Shown: positions 56,953-64,000 of the stretch, piece after piece | Layout: each line of letters starts with the position of its first letter | Position numbering within the stretch: the first letter of the stretch is position 1 | Source of the DNA: Microvirga sp. BSC39 | GTDB taxonomy: Bacteria > Pseudomonadota > Alphaproteobacteria > Rhizobiales > Beijerinckiaceae | Reading direction: 5' to 3' | Assembly (NCBI RefSeq): GCF_000739015.1 | Contig: NZ_JPUG01000062.1 | Location: 372,001 to 436,000, forward strand | DNA: 64,000 nucleotides | Program-made: the position numbers and the translations under genes | The notes under the pieces: generated by a model | The model's input: only the letters and a program-made list of their open reading frames with translations | Databases searched by the model: none | What the model was told of the DNA's origin: nothing

Positions 56953-57768
56953 ATGGCAGTTCACGACCCAGATCTCACCTCCGGCGCATATCCGTCTGTT
57001 CCTGTCATGGACGCCAAGGCGGAGCCGACCCTCAAATACCCGGAGTCGGAGGCCTTCTATGCAGAGGCTCTTAGGGAGCTGAACAATCTTGGTCTGCCCT
57101 TCCTGCTCGCCGGCACCTACGCGCTCTCGGCGTACACGGGCATCACGCGTCCGACCAAGGATCTCGACATCTTCTGCAAGGCCGGCGACTACACGCGCGT
57201 TCTCTCGCACTTCAAGAGCCTCGGCTACTCCATCGAGATCGAGGACGACCGCTGGCTTGGCAAGGTCTTCAAGGGCCAGTACTTCTTCGACGTGATCTTC
57301 GCATCGTCGAACGGCACGATGCCGATCGGGGATCCATGGTTCGAGCATGCGCGGCAGATCGAGGTGTTCGGCACTCCCGTGCGCATCGTCGGGCCGACCG
57401 AACTCGTCTGGTCCAAGTGCTTCATCCAGTTGCGCCACCGCTATGACGGCGCCGATGTGGCACACACGATCCTGAAGGCCCACGACCAGATCGACTGGCA
57501 CGGGCTACTCGCATACATGGAAGTGCATTGGGAGGTGCTGCTCATGCACCTGCTCAACTTCCGCTGGATCTACCCGTCCGAACGCGACAAGGTCCCGGGC
57601 TGGGTGATGGACGAGCTCCTCGACAGGCTCTCCAAACAACGCGACCTTCCTCCGCCGCAGATGAAGGTTTGCCGCGGGCGGATGTTCTCCCGTGTCGACT
57701 ACGAGATCGACGTGAAGGAGTGGGGATTTGCCGATGTAGGCGGCGAAGGTGAATGGCGGAATGAGTGA
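56953..57768 (+). CDS. Nucleotidyltransferase-fold protein
   Basis: About 271 residues. FLLAGTYALSAYTGITRPTKDLDIF contains the GxxAL...TxDxD signature of the polβ-like nucleotidyltransferases (Asp pair in KDLDIF), and FDVIFASSNG provides the third acidic residue. The rest (LVWSKCFIQLRHRYDGADV) is typical of the AbiEii/nucleotidyltransferase-like group. Target unknown. ATG 56953 is chosen with AGGG upstream; ATG 57007 is possible. Confidence 0.8.
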   Translation: MAVHDPDLTSGAYPSVPVMDAKAEPTLKYPESEAFYAEALRELNNLGLPFLLAGTYALSAYTGITRPTKDLDIFCKAGDYTRVLSHFKSLGYSIEIEDDRWLGKVFKGQYFFDVIFASSNGTMPIGDPWFEHARQIEVFGTPVRIVGPTELVWSKCFIQLRHRYDGADVAHTILKAHDQIDWHGLLAYMEVHWEVLLMHLLNFRWIYPSERDKVPGWVMDELLDRLSKQRDLPPPQMKVCRGRMFSRVDYEIDVKEWGFADVGGEGEWRNE

Positions 57769-57781
57769 CGTGGAGACAACC

Positions 57782-58483
57782 ATGAAGGTCGCAGCCATGG
57801 GCGACCTTCACGTTCGTGAAGACAATGCCGAATCCTACCGCGATCTCTTCGGGGAAATCTCCCGGGAGGCGGATGTGCTGGTGCTTGCCGGCGACCTGAC
57901 GGATCTCGGCAAGCCGAAGGAAGCGGAGCTTCTCGCGCACGACCTGAAGGCCTGCTCGATCCCCGTCGTCGGCGTGCTCGGCAACCACGATTACGAATGC
58001 GGCGCACACGAACAGGTGGCGCAGATCCTGCGCGATGCCGGCATGAAGTTGCTCGACGGCCAGTCGGTGGAGATCGACGGCGTCGGCTTCGTCGGCGTGA
58101 AGGGCTTTGCCGGAGGCTTCGGGCGGCGGATGCTCGGCTATTTCGGTGAGCCGGCCATGAAGCAGTTCGTCAACGAGACCATGAACGAAACCCTGCGGCT
58201 GGAAAACGCCATGCGGCAGGTGCGGGCCAAGCGCTCCATGGTCATTCTGCATTATGCCCCGGTCACCGACACGATCGAGAGCGAGCCGCTGGAGATCTAT
58301 CCTTTCCTGGGCTCGTCGCGTCTGGCGGAGACCATCGATCGATTCAAGGTCAATGCCATCGTGCACGGCCATGCCCATCGCGGCCGCTTCGAGGGCCGCA
58401 CGCCCGGCGGGCAGCGGGTCTACAACGTGGCCAAGCACATCGAGAAGCCGACGGGCAAGCCCTACGCCATTCTCGAGATCTGA
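57782..58483 (+). CDS. Metallophosphoesterase
   Basis: About 233 residues with the calcineurin-like signature: AMGDLHVRE (Asp-x-His), VLVLAGDLTDLG (GDxxD), VGVLGNHDYECG (GNHD), and late VHGHAHRG (GHxH), giving the two-metal site. It hydrolyses phosphomonoesters or diesters; substrate unknown. ATG 57782 follows GTGGAG; ATG 57761 overlaps the previous stop. Probably co-transcribed with the nucleotidyltransferase-like gene. Confidence 0.92.
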   Translation: MKVAAMGDLHVREDNAESYRDLFGEISREADVLVLAGDLTDLGKPKEAELLAHDLKACSIPVVGVLGNHDYECGAHEQVAQILRDAGMKLLDGQSVEIDGVGFVGVKGFAGGFGRRMLGYFGEPAMKQFVNETMNETLRLENAMRQVRAKRSMVILHYAPVTDTIESEPLEIYPFLGSSRLAETIDRFKVNAIVHGHAHRGRFEGRTPGGQRVYNVAKHIEKPTGKPYAILEI

Positions 58484-58522
58484 GTGGGCTTATCATAGCC
58501 CGCTCACGGCGATCATCTCCGC

Positions 58523-58744
58523 TCAATAGCGCGTGCCGGGATCCGTCGGGTTGCCGGGCAGGTAATCAGGCTCGGACCCAGGACCTTTCGGATCGTTGAT
58601 TCCCGGATCGTTGACGGGATAGGGCGTGCGCGGTCCTGTCGGGCCGATATCCGGCTGTTCATCAGGAATGGTTCCTGGCGGCACCTCGCTCGGAATGTTC
58701 CCGCCGGGCAGCGGCTCGTTCGTGGGGCTTCCCGGATTGACCAT
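58523..58744 (-). CDS. Proline/glycine-rich small protein (73 aa)
   Basis: 73 residues from ATG 58744 with GTGAGGAG upstream. Low-complexity and disordered-looking (NEPLPGGNIPSEVPPGTIPD), without membrane segment or cysteine. Similar Pro/Gly-rich proteins are often stress-induced, and an EcfG-type promoter lies about 35 bases upstream. Function unknown. Confidence 0.72.
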   Translation of the reverse strand: MVNPGSPTNEPLPGGNIPSEVPPGTIPDEQPDIGPTGPRTPYPVNDPGINDPKGPGSEPDYLPGNPTDPGTRY

Positions 58745-58780
58745 CGTTGACTCCTCACTTTGCAAACCCGTGATTGGGTC

Positions 58781-58805
58781 AACAAGTCCGCGTGAGCAGG
58801 GTTCC
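58781..58805 (-). promoter_or_regulatory. EcfG-type promoter for the 73-aa gene
   Basis: On the minus strand GGAAC (58805-58801), 16 bases, TGTT (58784-58781). The -10 differs from CGTT at the first position. Confidence 0.55.
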
Positions 58806-58822
58806 GATTGCGGTCTTCGCGC

Positions 58823-58847
58823 GGAACCCCTCCCCGCCTCGCCCGTT
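58823..58847 (+). promoter_or_regulatory. EcfG promoter for the DJ-1/PfpI gene
   Basis: GGAAC at 58823-58827, 16 bases, CGTT at 58844-58847: perfect consensus, 35 bases before ATG 58883. Divergent from the promoter at 58781. Confidence 0.8.
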
Positions 58848-58882
58848 CCAGAAGCAGTTCCCGAAAACGATGGAGAAGCGAC

Positions 58883-59464
58883 ATGCCTGACATCAAGCAG
58901 GCCAGGATCCTCATCATGGCGACGGACGGCTTCGAGCAGTCTGAGCTCATGGTGCCGCAGGAGAAGCTGACGGATGCCGGCGCGACGGTCGAGGTCGCAG
59001 CCCCGAAGTCGCGCATGAAATCGGGCAAGATCTACGGATGGGACGAAAACGACTGGGGCAAGACCGTATCCGTCGACAAGGACATCGAGGATGTGACCCC
59101 GGCGGATTACGACGCCCTCGTGCTGCCCGGCGGACAGATCAATCCCGACAAGCTGCGTGCGGAGCCGAAGGCGATCGAAATCATCCGGGCCTTCTATTCC
59201 TCAGGCAAGACCGTCGCGGCGATCTGCCATGCGCCCTGGCTCCTCATTGAGGCCGGCATCATCAAAGGCAGGAAATGCACGTCCTATCACTCGATCAAGA
59301 CGGACGTGATCAATGCCGGCGGGCAGTGGCGCGACGAGACGGTCGTGACCGATCACGGCCTCATCACCAGCCGCAATCCCGGCGATCTTGATGCCTTCGT
59401 GAACAAGATCATCGAAGAGGTGCGCGAGGGCTCGCATGCGGGTCGCCGTCAGGCCGCAGAGTAA
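58883..59464 (+). CDS. DJ-1/PfpI family protein (type 1 glutamine-amidotransferase fold)
   Basis: 193 residues. ARILIMATDGFEQSELMVP opens the Rossmann-like fold; the nucleophile-elbow Cys is in VAAICHAPWLLIEAG, with Glu in FEQSE and DHGLITSRNPGD near the end. Members act as deglycases/peptidases or chaperones in stress; activity here is unproven. ATG 58883 follows TGGAGAAG. The upstream EcfG promoter supports a general-stress role. Confidence 0.93.
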   Translation: MPDIKQARILIMATDGFEQSELMVPQEKLTDAGATVEVAAPKSRMKSGKIYGWDENDWGKTVSVDKDIEDVTPADYDALVLPGGQINPDKLRAEPKAIEIIRAFYSSGKTVAAICHAPWLLIEAGIIKGRKCTSYHSIKTDVINAGGQWRDETVVTDHGLITSRNPGDLDAFVNKIIEEVREGSHAGRRQAAE

Positions 59465-59489
59465 ACACCCGCTCTCCGATACAAACAGA

Positions 59490-59517
59490 AAAGCGGCCGG
59501 TGAGAACCGGCCGCTTT
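59490..59517. terminator. Bidirectional terminator between convergent genes
   Basis: AAAGCGGCCGG and CCGGCCGCTTT form an 11-bp stem around TGAGAA, between the DJ-1/PfpI gene and the Tim44-domain gene. Confidence 0.85.
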
Positions 59518-59539
59518 CGTATTCGTCTGGAGAGTGGCC

Positions 59540-60607
59540 TTAGGCCTGCTGGATCGCCGAGATCTTCCAGGCTCCACCCTGATCGCGGCGGAAGGTCCAG
59601 AGCTCGGTCGCCTCTTCGACCTTGTTCGGATCGCCCTCCACCACACGGCCGCTGGCGCGGTCCACCATGACGTCGGTGATGCCGAAGCGCATGGCAACGG
59701 TGGCGTAGTCCGTCGTGCCCTCGCGCCAGGCCTCGGACAGGTCGCCCTGGTTGAGGCGCACGTTGGAGAGCTTGTTCACGACGCCACGGGCGGTGTTGTC
59801 GTTCAGCTCCTCCTGGATGTAGCCGGCCATCTCAGGGGTCGCGAGCGTCCACAGCTTGGCGACATCCTCGCGGGAATAGGCATCCTGCATCTCGACGAGG
59901 CCGCGCTCGAAATCCGCGAAATCGCGCTCGCCGATGCCGATCTCATCCCGCACGCCCGGACGAGGCTGCGGCTGCTGGGCTCTGCCGCCGAGGCCGCCCA
60001 TCGCGCCGCCAAGACCTGCACCCAGGCCGCCGAGACCACCACCGAGACCACCGCCCATAGGCTGTCCACCCGTCGGGGGCACGCTGCCACCCATGGAGCG
60101 GGCATAGCCCTGGCCTTGGCCGGCATAAGACGGCTCCTGACGGCGGCGGAACCACTTCATGGCAAACGACACCAGCAGGACCACGAGGCCGATCTGGAGC
60201 AGAAGGCCAAAGATCGAGGCCAGTCCGCCGAGACCGCCGAAGAAGCCGTTGCCGAACAGGAGGCCGAGCAGGCCTGCGCCGAACAGGCCCGCCATGAGGC
60301 CCGTGCCGAAGCCGAAGCGGCGCGGCTGCGCCACGTTGGGCGCCGGGGTGCCCGGGCGGGTCACGTTGGGACCCTGGTTCGGGACCTGCGAGCGCTGGAT
60401 TGGGGCTGCGGCATCAGGCGCCGTCCGCGTAGCCGGCGGCGGCGTATAGGTGCGCGCGCCACGCGAGCCGAAGCTGCCCCCGCCCCGTCCGACGCGAGCC
60501 TCGGCCGCGCTTCCGGCGAAGATCAGACCGGCCGCCAGGACCATCATGATCCGGCTGCGGCGAGAAGCTAAATTCATCATCGTCTTTGTTTCATCCCTTC
60601 GGGGCAT
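59540..60607 (-). CDS. Tim44-domain membrane protein
   Basis: About 355 residues. A signal peptide or anchor (RIMMVLAAGLIFAGSAAEA) is followed by a Pro/Gly-rich region, a membrane helix region (LFGAGLLGLLFGNGFFGGLG and IGLVVLLVSFAMKWFRR), a Gly-rich linker and a C-terminal Tim44-like domain (FERGLVEMQDAYSREDVAKL, FGITDVMVDRASGRVVEGD). Tim44-like bacterial proteins are membrane-associated with unclear function. ATG 60607 has AGGGAG upstream; ATG 60580/60577 would also fit the signal peptide. Confidence 0.9.
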   Translation of the reverse strand: MPRRDETKTMMNLASRRSRIMMVLAAGLIFAGSAAEARVGRGGGSFGSRGARTYTPPPATRTAPDAAAPIQRSQVPNQGPNVTRPGTPAPNVAQPRRFGFGTGLMAGLFGAGLLGLLFGNGFFGGLGGLASIFGLLLQIGLVVLLVSFAMKWFRRRQEPSYAGQGQGYARSMGGSVPPTGGQPMGGGLGGGLGGLGAGLGGAMGGLGGRAQQPQPRPGVRDEIGIGERDFADFERGLVEMQDAYSREDVAKLWTLATPEMAGYIQEELNDNTARGVVNKLSNVRLNQGDLSEAWREGTTDYATVAMRFGITDVMVDRASGRVVEGDPNKVEEATELWTFRRDQGGAWKISAIQQA

Positions 60608-60689
60608 GACGCTCCCTGGAGATAATGTGGTGATGCCCAAGGGGTTGCGGAAGAGTTGACCGTTCGATTTCGGCGCCCTTCCACACCAG

Positions 60690-60845
60690 TTGTCATTCCG
60701 GGGCCTCGCAGCGGAGCCCGACCCGAAGGGCCGCGCCAAAGGCGTGGAAATCCATAACCACGACATTTCAAGAGGGGGCGAGCGGCGTCGCGCCTCTTCC
60801 TGCGCCGTTAGCGGTTATGGATCCCCGCTTTCGCTGGGATGACAA
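60690..60845. repeat. 156-bp intergenic element with terminal inverted repeats
   Basis: TTGTCATTCC at the left and GGGATGACAA at the right form imperfect terminal repeats (one mismatch). A nested inverted pair ATCCATAACC (60750-60759) / GGTTATGGAT (60813-60822) lies inside. It has no coding capacity and looks like a MITE or mosaic palindromic element. Confidence 0.7.
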
Positions 60846-60861
60846 TGGCAGCGCAACAGCC

Positions 60862-61137
60862 TCAGTGACTCTGTTTCTGCTTCAGCTGATCGATCCGCTT
60901 CGAGGCCTCAGCCTTGTCGAGTTTCGGGTCGAAAGCCTTCGGATCATGCGCCTGTTCCGACAGGGTCTTGAGGTAGGATGCTTGGGCGCCGGTCATCGGT
61001 TCGTCGCCCGTCACCCACTCGTCCGGATCCTTGATCTGGTTGTCGGATGGATCAGGATTGGTCTTCGGATTAACTGCCTCTGCGGAAGCCTTATGGTTAG
61101 CGGAAGCACCGGAATTCACTTTGCCGTGCGAAGACAT
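60862..61137 (-). CDS. DUF3072 domain-containing protein (91 aa)
   Basis: 91 residues. The C-terminal MTGAQASYLKTLSEQAHDPK and LDKAEASKRIDQLKQKQ are the DUF3072 signature; the N-terminus is polar and disordered-looking. Function unknown. AGGAGT precedes the ATG on the minus strand. The promoter region contains an EcfG-type promoter and a perfect LexA box, so it may respond to both general stress and DNA damage. Confidence 0.88.
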   Translation of the reverse strand: MSSHGKVNSGASANHKASAEAVNPKTNPDPSDNQIKDPDEWVTGDEPMTGAQASYLKTLSEQAHDPKAFDPKLDKAEASKRIDQLKQKQSH

Positions 61138-61151
61138 GCAGGACTCCTATT

Positions 61152-61166
61152 GTTCTAGTTTTGTTC
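61152..61166. promoter_or_regulatory. Perfect LexA box upstream of DUF3072
   Basis: GTTC-TAGTTTT-GTTC matches the alphaproteobacterial SOS box exactly. It lies between the DUF3072 start (61137) and its predicted transcription start near 61168, where bound LexA would block transcription. Confidence 0.75.
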
Positions 61167-61175
61167 TATAACGAG

Positions 61176-61200
61176 AACACGCCTGCAGGGCCTTGGTTCC
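61176..61200 (-). promoter_or_regulatory. EcfG-type promoter for DUF3072
   Basis: On the minus strand GGAAC (61200-61196), 16 bases, TGTT (61179-61176). Confidence 0.5.
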
Positions 61201-61278
61201 TCAGAGAAAGCCGGATTACCTCCGGAGACTCATCCCCGTTATCCACAGATTCGGCCCTCGACACGCTGCCAAGCTTAT

Positions 61279-61293
61279 GTTCTTGCTTTGTTC
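61279..61293 (+). promoter_or_regulatory. Perfect LexA box upstream of the Y-family polymerase
   Basis: GTTC-TTGCTTT-GTTC, an exact SOS box, 26 bases before ATG 61319. Confidence 0.82.
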
Positions 61294-61318
61294 ATGGATG
61301 TGAGAGGGATGGACGGCG

Positions 61319-62563
61319 ATGCGCAAACCGACAGGTCTGGAGCGGCTCTACGTCGACTTCGATTCCTTCTTCGCCAGCGCCGAGCAGCACCTTCAGCCTC
61401 ATCTGCGCGGCCGGCCTGTCGGGGTCATCCCGGTCGATTCGGAGCATACGGGGCTCATCGCCGTCAGCCGCGAGGCCAAGGCTAGAGGCCTCAAGCGTGG
61501 CACGTTCGTGCGGGATGCGCGCCGTCAATGCCCCGGCCTTGTCCTCGTGACGGCCCGGCATGAGGCCTATGTGGAGCTGCACCGGCAGATCCTGGAGGCC
61601 ATCGAGACAGTCATCCCCGTCAAGGCCGTCTGCTCCATCGACGAGATGGTCTGTGCGCTCATGCCCTCGGAATGGCCGCAGGCACTCGCAATCGGACAGC
61701 GGGTGAAGGATGCGATCGCCGCCAGGATTGGCCCTACCCTCACCTGCTCGGTGGGCCTTGGGCCCAATGACCTGCTGGCCAAAATCGCCGCTGAGATGAA
61801 GAAGCCGGATGGCCTCATGGCGCTTCATCCCGACGATCTGCCGGGCCCCCTGCTCTCCCTCGACCTCACGGACATCCCCGGCATCGCCAGAGGCAATGCG
61901 GCACGGCTTGCCCGCGCAGGAGTCAGCGACATGGCTGCCCTCTGGCAGCGCCAGCCCAAGGAACTGCGCCGGCTCTGGGGCAGCGTCGAAGGCGAACGGA
62001 TGTGGATGGCGCTGCACGGCTACACTGTCGAGCGGCCAGAAACCTGCCGCCGCATGTTCGGCCACGGCCGGGTTCTTCCCGCCGACTGGCGCTCCCTGAC
62101 CGGCGCCTATGCGGCTGCCCGCGCGCTGCTTGCCAAGGCCTCGGCCCGGATGCGCCGCGCCGGCTTTGCAGCGAAGGCGCTGGCGGTCTGGCTGACGGAC
62201 AGGAACAGCGCGGGCTGGTATGGGGAGGAGCATTTCCGGGCCACCTGGGACGACCCGTCCCTGCTGGCGTCCTTGAGCCGCCTGTTCCACCATGCCGAGC
62301 GGGAGGAGATGCGCCGCAGCCGCAGCGTTCATGTGGCGCTGCACGATCTGGTGCCGCTCAGCGACATCGAGGACGACCTGTTCGATGATGCGCCGGAGAC
62401 GCAGCTCAAGCGACGCATGGAGTACCTGTCGGCCATTGCCGACCAGCTCAATGTCAGCCACCGAAAGACGCTGCTGCACTGGGGGCCCTGGGTGACGATT
62501 CCCGGAGGTTATGCAGGCGCCAAGATCGCCTTCAACCGCATTCCCGATGCGGAGGACTTTTAA
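61319..62563 (+). CDS. Y-family DNA polymerase (DinB/ImpB-MucB-SamB type)
   Basis: 414 residues. The catalytic carboxylates are in YVDFDSFFASAEQ and CSIDEMVCAL; the latter differs from the usual SIDEAYLD of Pol IV in the residues after the Asp-Glu pair. PVGVIPVDSEHTGLIAVSRE, the LTCSVGLGPNDLLAKIAAEM region and the thumb motif DIPGIARGNAARL follow, then the little-finger domain. It performs error-prone translesion synthesis. No clear β-clamp motif is seen at the C-terminus. GAGAGGGA precedes the ATG and a perfect LexA box lies upstream, so it should be SOS-induced. It is a DinB-like member that is often annotated as ImpB. Confidence 0.9.
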   Translation: MRKPTGLERLYVDFDSFFASAEQHLQPHLRGRPVGVIPVDSEHTGLIAVSREAKARGLKRGTFVRDARRQCPGLVLVTARHEAYVELHRQILEAIETVIPVKAVCSIDEMVCALMPSEWPQALAIGQRVKDAIAARIGPTLTCSVGLGPNDLLAKIAAEMKKPDGLMALHPDDLPGPLLSLDLTDIPGIARGNAARLARAGVSDMAALWQRQPKELRRLWGSVEGERMWMALHGYTVERPETCRRMFGHGRVLPADWRSLTGAYAAARALLAKASARMRRAGFAAKALAVWLTDRNSAGWYGEEHFRATWDDPSLLASLSRLFHHAEREEMRRSRSVHVALHDLVPLSDIEDDLFDDAPETQLKRRMEYLSAIADQLNVSHRKTLLHWGPWVTIPGGYAGAKIAFNRIPDAEDF

Positions 62564-62639
62564 GCTGCGAAAGGCATGTTGAGCATAGAGCACGCCTTAG
62601 GCCATGATGGCGTATCACCCGGTTTCTGGAGGCTGCTCA

Positions 62640-63038
62640 ATGGCCAAGCGCGCAATCATTCCGCCTGACTTCAGAGCGGCGGCGGATCAATTGAAAATGT
62701 CTCCCGGCATTGTCTCCGGCGACCACGTTTTTCTGACCGGCGTCACCGGGAGCGACGCGCATGGGCAGATGCCCGATGATGCGGAAACACAGATCAGAAA
62801 CGCTTTCGAAAAGATCGGATCCGTGCTGCGGGCAGGCAGGCTGACGTTCCGATCAATCGTGGAAATGACGAGTTATCATGTCGGCCTGCGGGAGCACTTC
62901 GACCTCTTCAATGCAATCCGCCTCGAATACCTGGGCGAACCCTACCCGGCCTGGACGGCGGTTGAAGTCGCAGGCCTCAGGCGTGAAGGAGCGATCGTCG
63001 AGATCCGTGTCATTGCTCACAACGGTTCAATTGACTGA
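62640..63038 (+). CDS. RidA (YjgF/YER057c/UK114) family protein
   Basis: 132 residues. The family pattern is visible: SPGIVSGDHVFLTGVTGSDA, DAETQIRNAFEKIGSVLRAG, and YPAWTAVEVAGLRREGAIVEI. The catalytic Arg normally found near residue 105 of RidA is not clearly present at that place (the region reads WTAVEVAGLRREG), so imine deaminase activity is uncertain. GGAGG precedes ATG 62640. Confidence 0.9.
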   Translation: MAKRAIIPPDFRAAADQLKMSPGIVSGDHVFLTGVTGSDAHGQMPDDAETQIRNAFEKIGSVLRAGRLTFRSIVEMTSYHVGLREHFDLFNAIRLEYLGEPYPAWTAVEVAGLRREGAIVEIRVIAHNGSID

Positions 63039-63056
63039 AGCCGCCTGAAACGTCGA

Positions 63057-63077
63057 TGCCCGGCACAGGGCCGGGCA
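63057..63077. repeat. Palindrome TGCCCGGC/GCCGGGCA
   Basis: An 8-bp inverted repeat around ACAGG, followed by ATGACAG, between the convergent RidA and ilvE genes. Similar to other GTCAT/ATGAC-ended palindromes in this window; it may serve as a terminator. Confidence 0.55.
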
Positions 63078-63107
63078 TGACAGAGATAGTCTATCAGGTG
63101 AGATCCC

Positions 63108-63995
63108 TTAAGCAGCCTTGCTCTTGGGCTGCACCTCGGCCGAGTAGTCGTCCATGAGCACCTTGGTCATGTTGCCGGGCTGGTACTTGTGCGGGCCGAT
63201 CTCGGACACGGGCGTGACTTCGGCCGCCGTGCCGGTGATGAAGCATTCGTTGAAGCTCGGGAGCTCGTCCGGCATGATCCGGCGCTCGGCAACCTCGAAG
63301 CCGCGACGCTTGGCGAGGTCGATCACCGTGCGGCGGGTGATGCCGTCGAGGAAGCAGTCGGCAATCGGCGTGTGGACGATGCCGTCGCGGATAAAGAACA
63401 CGTTGGCGCCCGTGCATTCCGCCACACGGCCCTGCCAGTCGAGCATGAGCGCATCTGCATACCCTTTGCGCTCAGCCTTGTGCTTGGAGATGGTGCAGAT
63501 CATGTAGAGGCCCGCGGCCTTGGCCGCCGACGGGGCCGTCGCCGGGTCGGGACGGCGGTATTCCGCCATGTCGATGCGGATGCCCTTCATCTTCTCGGTC
63601 GGATCGAAATAGCTCGGCCATTCCCAGGCCGCGATGGCGAGATGGATCTTGTTGGCCTGAGCGGCCACACCCATCATCTCCGAGCCGCGCCAGGCGACGG
63701 GACGCAGATAGGCATCCTTCATGCCACTCTTTTCAAGAACGAGGCGCTTGGCCGCGTCGATCTCGGCGACGCTGTAGGGGATTTCGAAATCGAGGATCTC
63801 GGCCGATTTCTTCAGGCGCTCCGAATGCTCCGTCGATTTGAAGATCTCGCCGCCATAGGCGCGCTCGCCTTCGAACACGGATGAACCATAATGGAGGCCA
63901 TGCGAGAGAACGTGAAGCTGGGCGTCCTTCCAGGGTACAAGCTGCCCGTCGTACCAGATCCATCCATCACGTTGATCGAAGGGGGTCGCGGACAT
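63108..63995 (-). CDS. ilvE: Branched-chain amino acid aminotransferase
   Basis: 295 residues of PLP fold type IV. HVLSHGLHYGSSVFEGERAY near the N-terminus and MLDWQGRVAECTGANVFFIRDG with CFLDGITRRTVIDLA are the class IV signature; the PLP lysine is expected in the YMICTISKHKAERKGYADAL region. It transfers amino groups between glutamate and Leu, Ile or Val. The start ATG 63995 lies five bases from the window end, so the upstream region is not visible. Confidence 0.94.
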   Translation of the reverse strand: MSATPFDQRDGWIWYDGQLVPWKDAQLHVLSHGLHYGSSVFEGERAYGGEIFKSTEHSERLKKSAEILDFEIPYSVAEIDAAKRLVLEKSGMKDAYLRPVAWRGSEMMGVAAQANKIHLAIAAWEWPSYFDPTEKMKGIRIDMAEYRRPDPATAPSAAKAAGLYMICTISKHKAERKGYADALMLDWQGRVAECTGANVFFIRDGIVHTPIADCFLDGITRRTVIDLAKRRGFEVAERRIMPDELPSFNECFITGTAAEVTPVSEIGPHKYQPGNMTKVLMDDYSAEVQPKSKAA

Positions 63996-64000
63996 TGTCA

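Noticed and set aside
58483..58506. GAGTGGGC/GCCCGCTC hairpin between the metallophosphoesterase and 73-aa genes
   Set aside because: Possible terminator, but it has a G-T pair and no T tract, so I did not list it as a feature.

Overview
The window is one stretch of high-GC, gene-dense bacterial chromosome with about 67 protein genes and no rRNA, tRNA, CRISPR array, prophage or transposase that I can see. Gene content points to an alphaproteobacterium of the order Hyphomicrobiales, probably near Methylobacteriaceae/Microvirga. The signs are an EcfG/NepR general-stress-response locus, an HWE-family histidine kinase, IalB, DUF3309 and DUF3775 families, GTTC-N7-GTTC type LexA boxes and RIME-like intergenic palindromes. 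The family assignment is an inference from recall, not from a search.

Layout. 1-6 kb: tail of an RTX-type protein, an HWE sensor kinase, an IalB-like secreted protein, an Lrp/AsnC regulator divergent from an isochorismatase-family hydrolase, and a YqeY protein. 6-17 kb: carA and carB (6 kb apart), with a cupin, the ohr-ohrR peroxide pair, a methyltransferase, an MFS exporter, GtrA and an SDR enzyme between them, then greA. 17-26 kb: an Lrp regulator, ELM1-like protein, trxB and an LsrB-like LysR regulator, a candidate sRNA, fadD and an EF-G-like GTPase. 26-33 kb: aspartate-type aminotransferase, a Bug-family binding protein, a PQQ-type sugar dehydrogenase, small DUF proteins and a C13 (legumain-like) peptidase. 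33-37 kb: an ECF sigma / RskA-type anti-sigma pair with DUF4394 and fasciclin genes. 37-47 kb: a phytase-like esterase, DUF808, a giant Sel1-repeat gene broken by an in-frame TGA, and uvrB. 47-54 kb: an ArsR regulator with an AHSA1 protein, an RTX protein, nepR-ecfG, infA, a cold-shock protein and a BON protein. 55-64 kb: a methyltransferase-regulatory-domain protein, a nucleotidyltransferase-like protein, a metallophosphoesterase, a DJ-1/PfpI protein, a Tim44-domain protein, DUF3072, a Y-family polymerase, RidA and ilvE.

Regulation readable from sequence. (i) The motif GCATCCA-N16-GTAT occurs exactly three times where it would matter: divergently between the DUF4394 gene and the ECF sigma gene, and upstream of the fasciclin gene. 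This defines a compact candidate sigma regulon that resembles the mycobacterial SigK-RskA-MPT70/83 arrangement. (ii) EcfG-type promoters (GGAAC-N16-NGTT) lie in front of nepR-ecfG, DUF3309, the BON gene, the divergent 73-aa/DJ-1 pair, a 63-aa secreted-like protein and DUF3072. (iii) Two perfect LexA boxes sit between DUF3072 and the Y-family polymerase, and a near-match overlaps the region before uvrB. (iv) Paired palindromes flank the ArsR start.

Repeats. Six copies or fragments of one two-hairpin intergenic element occur (around 7.7, 13.0, 20.6, 21.6, 22.0 and 52.5 kb), several abutting stop or start codons. A separate 156-bp element at 60.7 kb has terminal inverted repeats.
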